The position numbers were made by a program, and so were the translations under genes. A DNA stretch of 64,000 bases from contig JAKZHN010000006.1 in the NCBI GenBank assembly GCA_037179335.1, positions 558,001-622,000 of the forward strand, in the 5' to 3' direction. Source of the stretch: Cyclaneusma minus (lineage: Eukaryota > Ascomycota > Leotiomycetes > Marthamycetales > Marthamycetaceae). The notes beneath the pieces are model-generated. The model saw nothing but the letters and a program-made list of their open reading frames with translations. It made no database searches and was not told the origin of the DNA. How positions within the stretch are numbered: the stretch's first letter is position 1; every line of letters starts with the position of its first letter. Positions 9,630 to 20,754 of this stretch are shown here, piece by piece.

Positions 9630-10290
9630 TGTAGATCCGCTGGCAACAAGGTGGTCTTGGTGGAACTGCTCTTCCCCGGTTGAAGGGTATCCAAATGACG
9701 GTGTTGAAGTTCTCGTGATGGGCTAGTCCTCAACGAAGGAAGAGTTGAATGTTGATATGAAAGGCGGGCTGGGTTTTGGAGCGCCCAAGTACACTGCCGG
9801 TCCTTTGTCAGGGATTTCTCATCTCAGGGGCTACATGAGTTCTCGAAGCGTCGCGCAGACTCTCGTGCTCTGTTTTCTTTCATAAACAACATGTTTCCAG
9901 ACAACTTTTCGAGAGCTCTCAGGAACCGGGTGATACAACCTGCTCTTTCAAAGTCCCTTCTAAAGACTAAGGTCCCGAAACGTAAGATTAGCTCCAAAGG
10001 ACTAAGGCAAAACAGTGATTTCATGTCTTGTTAGACATTATCTGGATACTCTTGCTGCCTGAGCAGCCTGGCAATTTTTTCTGCCCAACATCCCTCCCCC
10101 TATTCTTAGGATTTCCAAAGTCTGGCATCTCGCAGAATTCCAAACATATTAAGCAGCAGCCCATGAACTTACCTAAATACTGCAATCCCCTACTCAACCG
10201 AACCCAGACTCTAAAAGGCCGGTCTACCACCCATACTCCACTCCATCGTCCGGGCTCCCCCACCAGTTGAGCAAGAAAGCAGCTGCAAAT
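9630..10290. other. Divergent intergenic region between 2EXR copies 4 and 5
   Basis: No gene supported. It holds a GGTGTTGAAGTTCTCG segment near 9702 like those upstream of copies 2 and 3, and TTGCTGCCTGAGCAGCCTGG near 10050-10069, which resembles the inverted-repeat element of the other upstream blocks. It presumably served as a two-way promoter before copy 5 was broken. Confidence 0.5.
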
Positions 10291-10531
10291 ATGGCTACAG
10301 AAGCTTGCCCCCTGCAGCCCACCAACCCCCGACCTCTCCCCTACCTACCACCCGAAGTCCGCCAAATAATATTCCGCTCCTACGTCTCCAACAACCCCAG
10401 CACAGCCATTCGCCTCCAGCTCTCAGACGCCGAGCATCTCAAGCTATGGGGGGGAGAGGCCGCAAAACATCGTCTACGCTACAAACTCGACCCCTTTCTC
10501 AGCGCAAGCCCCGAAACACGAACAGCATACC

Positions 10532-10679
10532 TGTTGACTCCCCAGGGCATGGCTTAATCCTAGCCTTGGCGCTAAGACTAGCGCCAGAGCTCCAGGACCT
10601 TTAAGATCCTGCAGCCACCCACGAATAGATATTATTGCTTTTATTATGCATAATTAAACCCTTGCTATAGTAACTAATA
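10532..10679 (+). repeat. 5' LTR of retrotransposon 1
   Basis: 148 bp. The outer about 90 bp keep G and C (AATCCTAGCCTTGGCGCTAA), while the inner end has been converted to A/T relative to the other LTR (ends CTAATA instead of CTGACA). Confidence 0.92.
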
Positions 10680-13600
10680 AATTATAAGCCCGGCGCCAAT
10701 TTTGCGCTTTGATTTTTTTTTAATTAATTTTATTAATTATTGGCAAAATTTACCCAGAGATTTTTTTGCAGCCTTGGTAAGCCGCAAAATTCAATTAATT
10801 TGCCTTGCAAGCTTTTTTTACTTGTAAAATAGCAGATTTAAGTAAAGTTAAATTCCGTTAAGCCTTGCAATTAAAATATTTGCGTGCTTAAGCTTAAGCT
10901 TTAAAATAAAAGCTATTTTAAAATAAAAGCTGTTTTTTTTGCAAAAATATTTTGCAAATTTAAATTTTTAAATTTTTTGCTTAAATAAATAGCAGAAGCA
11001 ATTTAAAAAAGCTTGAATTCCTTTTTTTTTGCAAAAACCCCTATAGTATATTTAGCTAGCAGCTTTTTAAAAAACTTGTTTTATTGGTTTTGAAATTATT
11101 AATATAATTAATAATAAAATGCTATTAAGCAGCTTTTAGCAATTATTTGCTATTTAAATGCGCTAGAATAAATTACTATTTTTAATATTTAATAATTTAA
11201 GCAATTTTTATTTTTATTTTTATTTTATTTTTGCTGTTAAAGGCCCCGAATACCAATAATTCCTATAATGCAATATTGTATTTTTAAGCAATCCCTTTTT
11301 TAAAGGAAAAAATCCTTTAAAATATTGCCAATTATAAAACCTGGATTATATTTATTAAAATTTAGTTTTTGCTATGCAATTTTTTTAAATATATTAAATA
11401 TATTTGCAAATTAAAAATTTTATAATGCCTAAATAAAAGGATATTTAAGCCTAAAATAATCCCTTAATATTATTTATTTTATTTGCCTATATTAAAAATA
11501 GTTTTATAAAGCTATTGCAAGATTTTTTTTATTTAATAGGATATTTTCCGCAAGCATTATAAAAAAAAGAATTTTGCGTTTTAAATTTTCGCTATTTTGC
11601 ATTTATTTAAAATTAAATTTTAGGATTTTAATAATATAAATTATTTTATTATTGCATTTAAAACTATTTATACTATTTTTAAAAATTTAAAAATCCATTT
11701 TAATAATCGATTTATTGCTATATATATTTTAATTAAGCTTTAATTATTTTATTTTATTTGGGTAAATCGAATTTTTATTAATATATAAATAATTAAAAAC
11801 GAAAATTAATTGGATTTAACCAATATTTATAAAAATACCGAAAATTAAATTTTTAAACCCAATTATAATAATTATATACTAGCGTTTTAGCAGTATAATA
11901 GAATTTAAAAAAAAATAATTATAATAGAATTGGAAATAGTAATTTTTTTTAAAAAAAAATAAGAATAAAAATAGCGAAAATTAATTTAAAAATTATAAAA
12001 AAAAGAAAATAATAAAAGCAATTAAGATTTTAATTACATTTGTAATATATATAGTTTAAAACATTAAAATAAATTCTATTGGATTAAATATCCTAATAAA
12101 ATCCTTAATAGCATTTGGAATAATCCAATTAAATTTAATAAAAAGCGCAATTGCTTTATATTCTTTAAAAAGCATTAATTATTTGCATAGCAAAATTATT
12201 ATTTTATAAAGAATAATAGCATTTATATTTTTTTTAATATTAAAGTTTTTTTTTCAGCTTTTTAAATTTTGAATATTAAAGCAAATTTCTATATTTATAT
12301 TTATAAAAAGCTATTTATTATTTAAAAAACTATAAAAATGCCCAAAATTTATAAAATTGCCAATGGATTTATTATAATTATTTATTATTATAATATTTAT
12401 TTAATTATTCGTTTTTTTAATAGCAATTTTATTTTATTTTTTAAAAAATTATATTTGTTTAATTAATAATTTACTTAATTTATTTTTTATAAAGGCAATT
12501 AAGCTTTATTATTACTTTAATAATAAAAATAGTGTTATTTATATTAAAATTTAATTTAGCTATAAAATTGCTATTTAAAGATTAAATAATAGTATTAAAT
12601 ACGATATTAAAAAAATTAAGGCTTATATAGCTAAAAATAATTAAATTTTAAAAATTATAAGCATTTATATTTTTGAAAAAAATAAAATGGCTAAAAAGAA
12701 TATCAAAATTTGTATTAAGAAATTAAAATATATATATTTGGAATATTTAAAATTTTATTTTAAAAGGAATTATTTATATTTATAATTAAATGGCCTTAGC
12801 CTTGCTTAGCTTTTAAATTCCAATAGGTAAATTTATAAAAACTTTATTTAATAAGGCTATTAAGCCTAATATTTTATATTTATAAATATTAAATTATTGG
12901 ATATTTGCTTATATTTTCAAAAAAAAACCCCCCAATAAAATTGCGGCTAAAGCTAAATTTAATATATTATTTGGCTATTAAAATTTTAAAATTTATAAAA
13001 TTTATTTTTTTAAACGCAAAAAAATAATTTATACGTTTTATATTATATTTAATAAATATATTCGTTATTTTAATAATTTTCCGCAATTTTTAAATAGCTA
13101 ATAAAAAAATAAAAAAATCGAATTTTATAAGGGCTTTAATTTTAATTGGATTTCCAATATAATTATAATATTTAATTTAGCAATATAATTTAATTTAGCC
13201 AAAGCAATTTTAAGGAAATTAATTATTAATATATTTATAGGCTATAAATATTATAATTTAAAAGCAATAGCTGTATTAAAATATATAATATTTTGAAAAA
13301 TCAAATTTAATATTTTGAATTTTAATTCCGATCCGGAAAAGCAATAAATTATATTTTTGCAATTAAAAATTAAATAGCTAAATATTCCGATTATTTTTGC
13401 TAAGCTATTTGTATTTGTTTTTAAGTAATTTAAAACTAGCTTATTAATTAAAAAAAATCTTTTTTTAGCCGGCTATAAAATCCAATATTTGAAATAATAA
13501 AAATTAGCGTAAAATAAAGCGCTTTAATAAAAAATAATATATATACTTGGCTTTTTTAAAAAAGCAGCAATATATTTGCTATATTATTATAAATGTCTTT

Positions 13601-15223
13601 AGCTAATTAAATATTTTTTAAAATTATATTAAGGCTATTTAATATTTTAAATAAGAAAAACAAAAAAAATCTATAATTTTTTCTAATTAAATAAAATTTA
13701 GCGCTTGGTTTATAAATTTGCAATTAAAAAAATTAATTTTTTTTTAAAAAAATGTTAAATTTATATTATTAAAAATAATGGCTTTTCTAAAGCCAAATAA
13801 ATAATTAAAGGTTTTTTCCAAAAAAAAAAAATATATCGGTATTATTAAATTAGCCTTTTTAAAAATCCTTATAGCTTTTATAATTATTAGAAATTGGCTA
13901 ATATATTAAATAAATATAGTAATAGCTTTTTTTAATATTTTGATTTTTAAAAAATTTATTTATTAAATAATTTTATAAATTTAAAAAATGAAATAATTTA
14001 ATTTGCGAGCTATTTAAAGCTTTTGATAATTTTAAGCAATTTTTTATATTTTGGTAAAATATATTAATTAAAGCTGTAAAGATTTTGAATTTTAAATTTT
14101 TGAATTTAAATTTTCATATATTTATAAAGGATAATTAAAAGCTATTTTTAATTATTTATATTAATTTTATTTTTTATTTTTAAATTAATTAAAAATATTA
14201 TTATAGCTTTTAAAGCTAGATTTAAATTTAAATTTAATATAAAGAATTTAAATAGGATTAAATACTTTTTAAATATTAATTTAATTTATAAACCGGATAA
14301 ATTTATAATTATATTTTAAAACTTATATTTAATTAAAATAATAGCCTATTTTAATATAGCTAATTATTATTTTAAATTTATTTCTATATTTAAAAAATTA
14401 TATAAAATTTTAATTAATAATTTTAGCAAAGCTATTATTATTAAAATTTATAATTATTTATATAAAATTGGCTTTATTATATATATAGCCGTAAATACTA
14501 AATTAAATATAGCATTTAAAATTATTAAACTAGTTTAATTCGCTTTTATTTCCGGTATTATTTATATTAATGCTTTATAATAGCTATTTTGCTATATTTA
14601 AAATTGGAAATTCCTAGAAATTATTTATTAATACATTAACTTTAAATCCGCCAAGCTAAAAAGTTTAAACTATTTTAATATTAATTATATTAAAAATTAA
14701 AATATATATATATTGTATAATAGATTTATTTTAATAATGGCTGGAGTTTTATTTTTTTTTAAATCTAGAAAATAAGATTTTATTTTTTTAAATTTTATAA
14801 AGTTTAAACTATATGCTTTAAATAAATTAATTAGGAAAAAAATTTAAATATAAAGGTTTTTAATTAAAATTGGCTATATAAATTTTAATTTAATTTAGTT
14901 TTTTTTTAAATAATATATTTATTTATTTATTTATTTAAAAAGCCAAAATTTAGCAATATATTAAATATATAAATATTTATTATATATAATTTTTTTTAAA
15001 AAAGTATTAAATTTAATTTAATTATTAATAAAAAAAATAACCAATTTTTTAATTGAGCTATTTTTAGCTAAAATAAATATGGTTCAAAAATTTAAATAAT
15101 AATAAATTAGGATTAAGGAAAATTAAAATTTGAAATTATTAAATATATTTTAAAAGGGTTTATTTATTTTATTTGGAAATTTAGTATAATATATTATTAT
15201 AATAGTAATAATTATAAAAAGGG

Positions 15224-15371
15224 TATTAATTCCCCAAGGTAGGGCTCAATCCTAGCCTTGGCGCTAAGATTAGCGCCAAAGCTTTAGAATTTTTAAAATC
15301 CTGCAGCCATTTATAAATAGATACTATCGCTTTTATTATACGTGACCAAACCTCTGTCGTGGTAACTGACA
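15224..15371 (+). repeat. 3' LTR of retrotransposon 1
   Basis: 148 bp, same length as the 5' LTR. Its inner end is mutated (TATTAATT instead of TGTTGACT), while its outer end is preserved (CGTGACCAAACC, GGTAACTGACA). The mutation pattern mirrors that of the 5' LTR. Confidence 0.92.
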
Positions 15372-15867
15372 ATATCTTCAGGGATATATCTGCGTCCCGT
15401 TAAAGTACTATCAATCAGTGTACTACAGACCAACCAAAGACATTATTTGTCTCGACGACACCACAAACGTATGGGCATGTCGCTACAATCGACGTCGTAC
15501 CTGGCCCGAAGTCGAAGAGCTGCATCTCTGACAGGAAACACAGAACATCGGTATCCTCTTCAACATAAAAATGGGTTGGATGTTCTTTCCAGACTTGCGG
15601 AGAGACATGCCAGATCATGGGGATATCTCGAAGAAGGTCAACCTCAAGAGGATCTCTTATGTTCTTGATTGCCTTAGCGGAGCGGGGGGATTTGGAATTA
15701 CGGTGTCGACACGGTATTTTGAAATTAAACGGTATTAATACTATTGCGTAACTAAAATCAATTGTGCCACTATAAAACCATTATTTTTATTCAACGAATA
15801 ATAATAGTATAATTAATTTTAATTGGGCCATTATAAAACAACCACGCAACTATAATTTTACTCTATA

Positions 15868-16310
15868 GCCACTGGTTGCAAATTTAAAGCTATTTACAGC
15901 TATTAAACAGCCAAGTAGCCAAGCAGCAGCAGCAGCAATAGCAGTATATTTGCGCAGCAGCCATTGGCTGCAAATCTGAAATTATTTACAGCTACCAAGC
16001 AGCCAAGCAGCCAAGCAACAGCAGCAGCAGCAGCATGCTTGCGCAGCAGCCATTGGCTGCAAATTTGAAGCTATTCACAACTGCCAGTTATTAGCTGCCA
16101 GACAATTAGCAGCAGCAATAGTAGCAGTATGCTTGCTTGCTTGGCTGCCTGCGCAGCTATAGCTATTGGCTGCAAATTTAAAGCTATTTACAGCTGCTAG
16201 CTGCCAGCTGTTAAATAGTTAGATAATTAGCAGTATTAGTAGTATTAGCAGTATGCTTGCTTGCTTGGCTGCTTATATAATTATTGGCTGTAAATTAAAA
16301 GTAGCTTATA
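15868..16310. repeat. CAG-rich minisatellite, units of 89-119 bp
   Basis: Units begin at 15868, 15960, 16049, 16162 and 16281 (the last partial). Each starts with a version of GCCATTGGCTGCAAATTTGA and continues with AGCTATTTACAGCT and an AGCAGCAGC or GCTTGCTTGG stretch. Unit length grows from about 90 to about 119 bp to the right, and later units drift to A/T. Confidence 0.8.
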
Positions 16311-16375
16311 TAGTAATTTTTTAAAATATATTATAGAATTAAATGCTGTAATAGTGTAATAGTAAATGCAAATGC

Positions 16376-16547
16376 TTGTAAATTATAAAATTATAAAATT
16401 ATAAAATTATAAAATTATAAAATTATAAAATTATAAAAATATAAAAATATAAAAATATAAAAATATAAAAATATAAAAATATAAAAATATAAAAATATAA
16501 AAATATAAAAATATAAAAATATAAAAATATAAAAATATAAAAAAAAG
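16376..16547. repeat. Two-phase 8-bp microsatellite
   Basis: Tandem AAATTATA units (about seven copies, to about 16437) change into AAAAATAT units (about thirteen copies, to about 16541) without a gap. Both have an 8-bp period and differ by one base, so the second block probably arose from a point-mutated unit of the first and then expanded. Confidence 0.85.
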
Positions 16548-17003
16548 TAAAAAAACCTATAGGCTGCAAATTCGAATCCAAATAAAGGCTAAGGCATTTT
16601 TGGATTTTTTTTTTAAAAATAGCGGTTGCAAATAATAATAGTGGCGCAACGGAATCGATACCGTCGTATCTTTTTTCAACATTGCAACCGGTGGCGCAAC
16701 TGTGTCTACACCGTAACTCCAGATCCCCCCGCTCCGCTAAGGTGTGCAGATGAGAAGGTGCGGTTTGGCGGTAGACGTATGGAGCTCATGGGCATTAGCG
16801 ACAAAGACACGGGGCGACGTCGCCCGACTCGCGAGTGGTCGCCGTACAGCAGCAACTTGGAGCCGGCGCCCGGGGATTTGTGCCATTTTGAATCTCTTTT
16901 TATCGCTGACCTCAAACAGCATGACACCGAAGCCATGAAGCGGACTCCAGGCAAGACTCGTCCAACGTGGGAGGTGGTGAAGGCTGGATATGTGGAAGAA
17001 TAG

Positions 17004-17395
17004 GGGCGGTACATAATCAAGGTCACCGGGTCTCACGAATGGCGGGAATACCTCTGTAGCGTTCGAGTGTTTAATCTTCTGCGTTCATTTCATTCTATTC
17101 TTTCCATTTCGGAACGCACCGAGCAAGATCGTTGCAGTGTCCCGCAGGCATCACCTCGAAGCATTCAGCAGGACATTGAAAATAAGCGACTTGGCCCCTT
17201 TTTCCCAACCACCAATGAAAGTCATTGATAGGCTCAGATACCACCAACGCCTGCTACGAATGCATGCATTATCTTGGCCCGAAAGTCGTGACTCGCGTTC
17301 AATAATGAGGATTTCAGTTTCCTCGAGCCTATCTTTCCCATTTTGAGCCTCTGGTACGACCAGCTAGTTCATCCCATTCGTTCAACGCCTGCCCT
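17004..17395. other. Intergenic, 3' sides of copy 5 and eIF3e
   Basis: Convergent intergenic region of ordinary base composition. I see no gene, RNA or repeat in it. Confidence 0.55.
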
Positions 17396-18765
17396 CTATT
17401 TCGCAACAGCAGCGCTCAGGACTTGCGTTCTGAAGAATCCACCCTTGGTACGCTCAATGACTTGCTGGTACACACTGCTTGGTGGGTGGTTCATGACGAC
17501 TGTACCCTCCTTGTAGTCGATCTTCGCATCCACCCTGGTGTCTCTGATCAGGTTGACAATCCACTTCTCACCCTCGTCCTGGCTCAAACCCAACCGTGTG
17601 GACAAATCGGCAATATCGATTCTCTGGTGAATCTTGCAGTAGCTCTCACTAATCAGATGTCTCGCGGCATCCACAAACTGCTCGGCAGAGCTCGACAAGA
17701 AGAAGTCGCTGTGTAGAACATCCTCAGCCGTGGCGAGGGTCGACTGTGCGGCGCTGAAGTCAAAGTCAATGTAGAGAGCCTTGATGAAGTCGGTGATGGG
17801 GTCCGAGTACTCGTAGGTCTCTTGCTTGACAATGCGAATGATGTCCTTGAGTTGCTTCTGGTACATGCCCGTGTTTCGTGTGCGGTTTCGGTTGGTGATC
17901 ACGGCGGCGGCCAGGTAGCGAAGGATCCAGGGGCATGCGGTCTGGATGGTGTTGATGAATGCGGGGGAGAAGAAGAGCTCGCAGATGGTGTCGCGGGCGG
18001 GCTCGTAGTTGAAGAAGGGGAAAAGGGCCCAGTGGATGAGCCAAGTGCGGTGGTTGAGTTGTGCGAGGGGGTTGCTGAAGAGCTTGGTGTCTATCGACTC
18101 CTTGACCTTGTTGATTTCCTCCATGGCCATTTCCCAGTTACCGGACAGAATCTCGGAGGCCAGCTTTCCCCAGGTGGCAGCATTGACTTTGTCGTTGTCT
18201 GTGGAGAGGACTCGGTATTGGTAGAGGGTTTCGGCAGAGGCCTGGTAGTTACCGCACGAGTACTGGAAGTTACCCCAGTCGTACAGAACATCTACCATCT
18301 CCATCGTAACCTATTTATACACCGTCAGCATTGAGTTGCTTCCACCATAAAAAAGGCCCAACATACACCGTGCTCCTTCTTCAAGTACTCCAAGTTGGCA
18401 ACCTTATCACTCCTCAAGTTCGTGATAACATCTTCCCGCTCCAACAGCTCGGTGATCTTCTGGCCCTCCTCCTCGTACTTCTGCAACTTCTCCAGCACCT
18501 GGGACCTTTTCTCAGCAAACTCCTTTGGCGGCTCCTCAATTCCGTTCATTTCGCAGTAAAGAGTGGCCACGTAATCGGTCATGTTCGTCTTCTTCAGCAG
18601 CTCGTACTTTGCCTTCAGAATCTCGGGAGCGCCCTCATCCTCCTGGTCGGCCACGAACTGCAGCAGGGGAAAGATCAAGTGTCGGTCGAGGTGAGGGAGG
18701 AGCTTGGGGAGCAGGTCGTAATCCTGGGCGGAGGCGCCATTCGCGGGTGCGGTGTTGTCTGCCAT
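17396..18765 (-). CDS. INT6: Translation initiation factor eIF3 subunit e (Int6)
   Basis: Two exons on the minus strand, 18367-18765 and 17396-18310, separated by a 56-nt intron (GTATGT donor, ATAG acceptor), encode 437 residues. The N-terminal part reads YDLLPKLLPHLDRHLIFPLLQF, the typical eIF3e start, followed by a helical repeat region and a C-terminal PCI domain with its winged helix (IDIADLSTRLGLSQDEGEKW). The protein is a core subunit of eIF3, which in the cytoplasm organises the 43S preinitiation complex; in the family it also contacts the proteasome and CSN lid-like complexes through PCI surfaces. The length agrees with other fungal eIF3e proteins. It is divergent from the mL49 gene, with 401 bp between the start codons. 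Confidence 0.96.
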
Positions 18766-19166
18766 GATTGCGAACAGGACCTTAGATGGGTACTGGACGG
18801 AGGTGGCTGAGCGGGGAATTCGGGGTTGAAAGGCAGTCCAGACAATGGCCTTCGCGACAGCAAAATTCGAGAGTGTGCGCCCGCCAAAATGCCAAGACTT
18901 TTGTCGCGCTTATCTGTCGCGCTTAGCGCTTCCCGGAAACTTCACTAGCGCGATATCGCAGAACTGAACGAGAGACTGGAAAGTCGACAGGACGCCATTC
19001 AAACGACGAGGGACTGCTCTCTTCGCTAGCCCAGTATTCGACATATCGCTGCTGAGTATTAGAAGAGCAACCCGATATTACACCAGCACGCGCCACATCG
19101 AACCATCCCACTCACAATTCGCAATTCTACGAAAAGTCCCAGGACGAAACTACGTAACAACTCAAC
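18766..19166. promoter_or_regulatory. Divergent promoter region, eIF3e / mL49
   Basis: A 401-bp region between two oppositely oriented translation genes (cytosolic initiation factor and mitochondrial ribosomal protein). It presumably carries both promoters. No specific binding site can be named with confidence. Confidence 0.5.
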
Positions 19167-20056
19167 ATGGCCTCGAGATCGATATCCTCCTCCCTCACCA
19201 ACCTTCCCTTCCTCCGCCCCTCCGCCCTCCCACGACCATCCATAATTGCCCAATTCCAAGTCCGCCATCTCACAAAAGCACCCCGTGCCGTCCCACGGAC
19301 ACCCCGAACCTCCCCCTTCTCGCCCGTCAAAGCCGCTCCCAAGCCCGGTACGTCTACAACGAGTCCCGCCTGGTCCGCGCCAGATCAAATTCCTAAACCT
19401 TCACTTCTCCAACTCATCTTTCAAAACACTTTCGGCTCGTGTCTTGCCTCCCTCCAACCTCGAACCAAACTACACAACCCACCGCAAGAACCCAGCTAAC
19501 AGCACCCACCCAGTACAAATCAAGCCCCACCCCCCCCCCCTCCTCCCCTACGAAGTCCTCCGCACGCCCTCGCAACAACTCCCCATCTACAGCGAGCTGA
19601 AGCGCGGCGGCAACCTCAAGCAGACGCGCATCAAGAAGATCAACGGCGACCTGCAGGCCCTGCGCAAAGAACTGCAATTGGTGCTGGGGCTCGAGGAGAA
19701 GGAGGTGGTGATCAATCAGTTGACGAGGCATATTTTGATTAAGGTGAGCTTTTGCTTCATGTTTAGTTGGGTGGAAGTGGTGGGATGGGGCATGTGGAAT
19801 GTGAGAACAAGGGAAATGGAGCGAATGTGGCAAGAGGGGGAAAATCGTTGTGCTGGAGAAACAGTCTCGAGCTTGAGTGAGCTGCGGAAAGAGTGGAAAT
19901 GGTTGAAGAGAGTGCGAGAGTGGGAGAAAGCTGCAGGATGCGATGTCGTGGGGATCTGGTTCCAGGAATGATGAAGAATGATGCTGACTGGATGCCGCGA
20001 AACAGGGACATCGAAAAGCAGATATCGAAAAGTTCTTGACCGAGAGGCAGTTTTGA
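19167..20056 (+). CDS. IMG2: Mitochondrial large-subunit ribosomal protein mL49 (IMG2 family)
   Basis: Proposed exons 19167-19347, 19514-19743 and 20006-20056 give 153 residues. The N-terminus (MASRSISSSLTNLPFLRPSA) is Ser/Arg-rich like a mitochondrial presequence. The conserved core lies in exon 2: LPYEVLRTPSQQLPIYSELK, KRGGNLKQTRIKKINGDLQA, then INQLTRHILIK, and the short last exon supplies GHRKADIEKFLTERQF, which completes the family C-terminus. Introns have GTACGT and GTGAGC donors and CAG acceptors. The protein belongs to the mitochondrial 54S/39S large subunit. The first intron is the least certain part of the model: the region is proline-rich, includes an 11-C homopolymer just after the junction (about 19530), and another frame is open across it. 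Confidence 0.88.
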
Positions 20057-20754
20057 TGCAGGCGAGTTGGGAGGCTGTAAGAAATAGGAGAATAAATAGG
20101 TTACGAGACTGGAGGAAGCTGCGATAAAATACCAGCAACAATCACCGCCCTCAAGTTCCAGAAACAAGTCAGGGTGACAGATACCATGGCGAAATGTGTA
20201 TTACCACTGTCAGACATGCTACGATGGAGAAAGCCCAGCAAACTGTATTATGATACCATCACATTGAAAGCACATCATATGTAGAAGAAAATCCTCGTGT
20301 GTGAACTGCCCGCCGGCCATGTTCATATATACAACGCAATGCAATGCCCTCAACATCCAGATAGCAATCTCCATCCGTCCGTCCGTCTTCCATCTCTCTG
20401 TAGTAAAACAGCTCAAGCAATAGTAGAAAAAATCTGCGCATCTCTTCCGTCTCTCCTTCCCAGCTTCTTCCTCGTGGCAATGCTACAGACGAAAGCAGAA
20501 ATGGTATGCAAAGCAAGCCAATATGCTAAAAAAGAAAAATCGAATCTGGATATGTGGTTTTTGGAAACGATCCTTGTTTTCCCATTTCGCTTTGCGAACG
20601 CCGGCCGACTCGGTAAACTGTGCCCATGCTCAAATGACGGGCATCGCTCGCTCGCTCCCGCTGTGAATCCCAACTCCCTATGTCAAGTTCCATAGTCTAC
20701 CAGCATACATATAAAGGTTCGTGGGCCCGTATCCAGCTTGCCTCGAGAAATCCC
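20057..20754. other. Intergenic between mL49 and SWI1 (convergent)
   Basis: About 700 bp between two 3' ends. Small open frames in it have no recognisable domain and overlap each other on both strands, so I do not call genes. Probably 3' untranslated regions. Confidence 0.55.

Larger units (their letters stand above)
10532..15371 (+). mobile_element. LTR retrotransposon 1, RIP-degraded
   Basis: Two 148-bp LTRs (10532-10679 and 15224-15371) in direct orientation enclose 4,544 bp of extremely AT-rich DNA without long frames. The left LTR begins TGTTGACTCCCC and the right one ends GGTAACTGACA, so the intact form has TG...CA ends. The element is flanked by ATACC (10527-10531) and ATATC (15372-15376), a 5-bp target duplication with one C-to-T change. 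A purine tract (AAAAAGGG, 15216-15223) abuts the right LTR, and ATTATAAGCCCG follows the left LTR, so transcription ran left to right. Differences between LTRs are almost all transitions. Gypsy versus Copia could not be decided because RIP has erased the coding frames. Confidence 0.93.
15672..16742. mobile_element. Non-autonomous TIR element inside 2EXR copy 5
   Basis: A 1,071-bp element with terminal inverted repeats of about 43 bp and a handful of mismatches; both ends read CCTTAGCGGAGCGGGGGGAT inward. TG precedes the left end and follows the right end, and removing one TG restores the host reading frame, so the target duplication appears to be TG (2 bp). The interior has no transposase frame. 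It consists of subterminal GTGGCGCAAC-type motifs, a CAG-rich minisatellite (15868-16310) and an 8-bp microsatellite (16376-16547). The superfamily is not recognised: the ends do not look like Tc1/mariner (TA), hAT (8 bp) or PIF/Harbinger (3 bp). Confidence 0.82.
10291..17003 (+). pseudogene. 2EXR-like gene (array copy 5) split by two mobile elements
   Basis: Coding pieces lie at 10291-10531, 15377-15671 and 16745-17003. The first gives LPYLPPEVRQIIFRSYVS and SASPETRTAYL; the second resumes in the same codon and carries YYRPTKDIICLDDTTNVW and TQNIGIL; the third gives CADEKVRFGGRRMEL and ends TWEVVKAGYVEE. With the LTR element (plus its 5-bp duplication) and the TIR element (plus a 2-bp duplication) removed, the frame is continuous over 265 codons, close to the 242-256 residues of the intact copies. 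The second piece also has an in-frame TGA at 15529-15531 where the intact copies have an arginine (CGA to TGA, a C-to-T change). The gene is dead by three separate lesions. Unlike copies 1-4 it is on the plus strand. Confidence 0.9.

Noticed and set aside
13900..14560. Stretch in retrotransposon 1 with a weak resemblance to the reverse transcriptase/RNase H junction of Gypsy elements (IANYY-like).
   Set aside because: The match is short and within mutated sequence; too weak to assign a superfamily.
15900..16300. Regularly repeated units considered as a CRISPR-like array.
   Set aside because: Units are tandem without unique spacers, and the organism is a fungus; it is a minisatellite.
17422..18334. 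Long plus-strand frames opposite eIF3e.
   Set aside because: Antisense shadows of a conserved, well-supported coding region.
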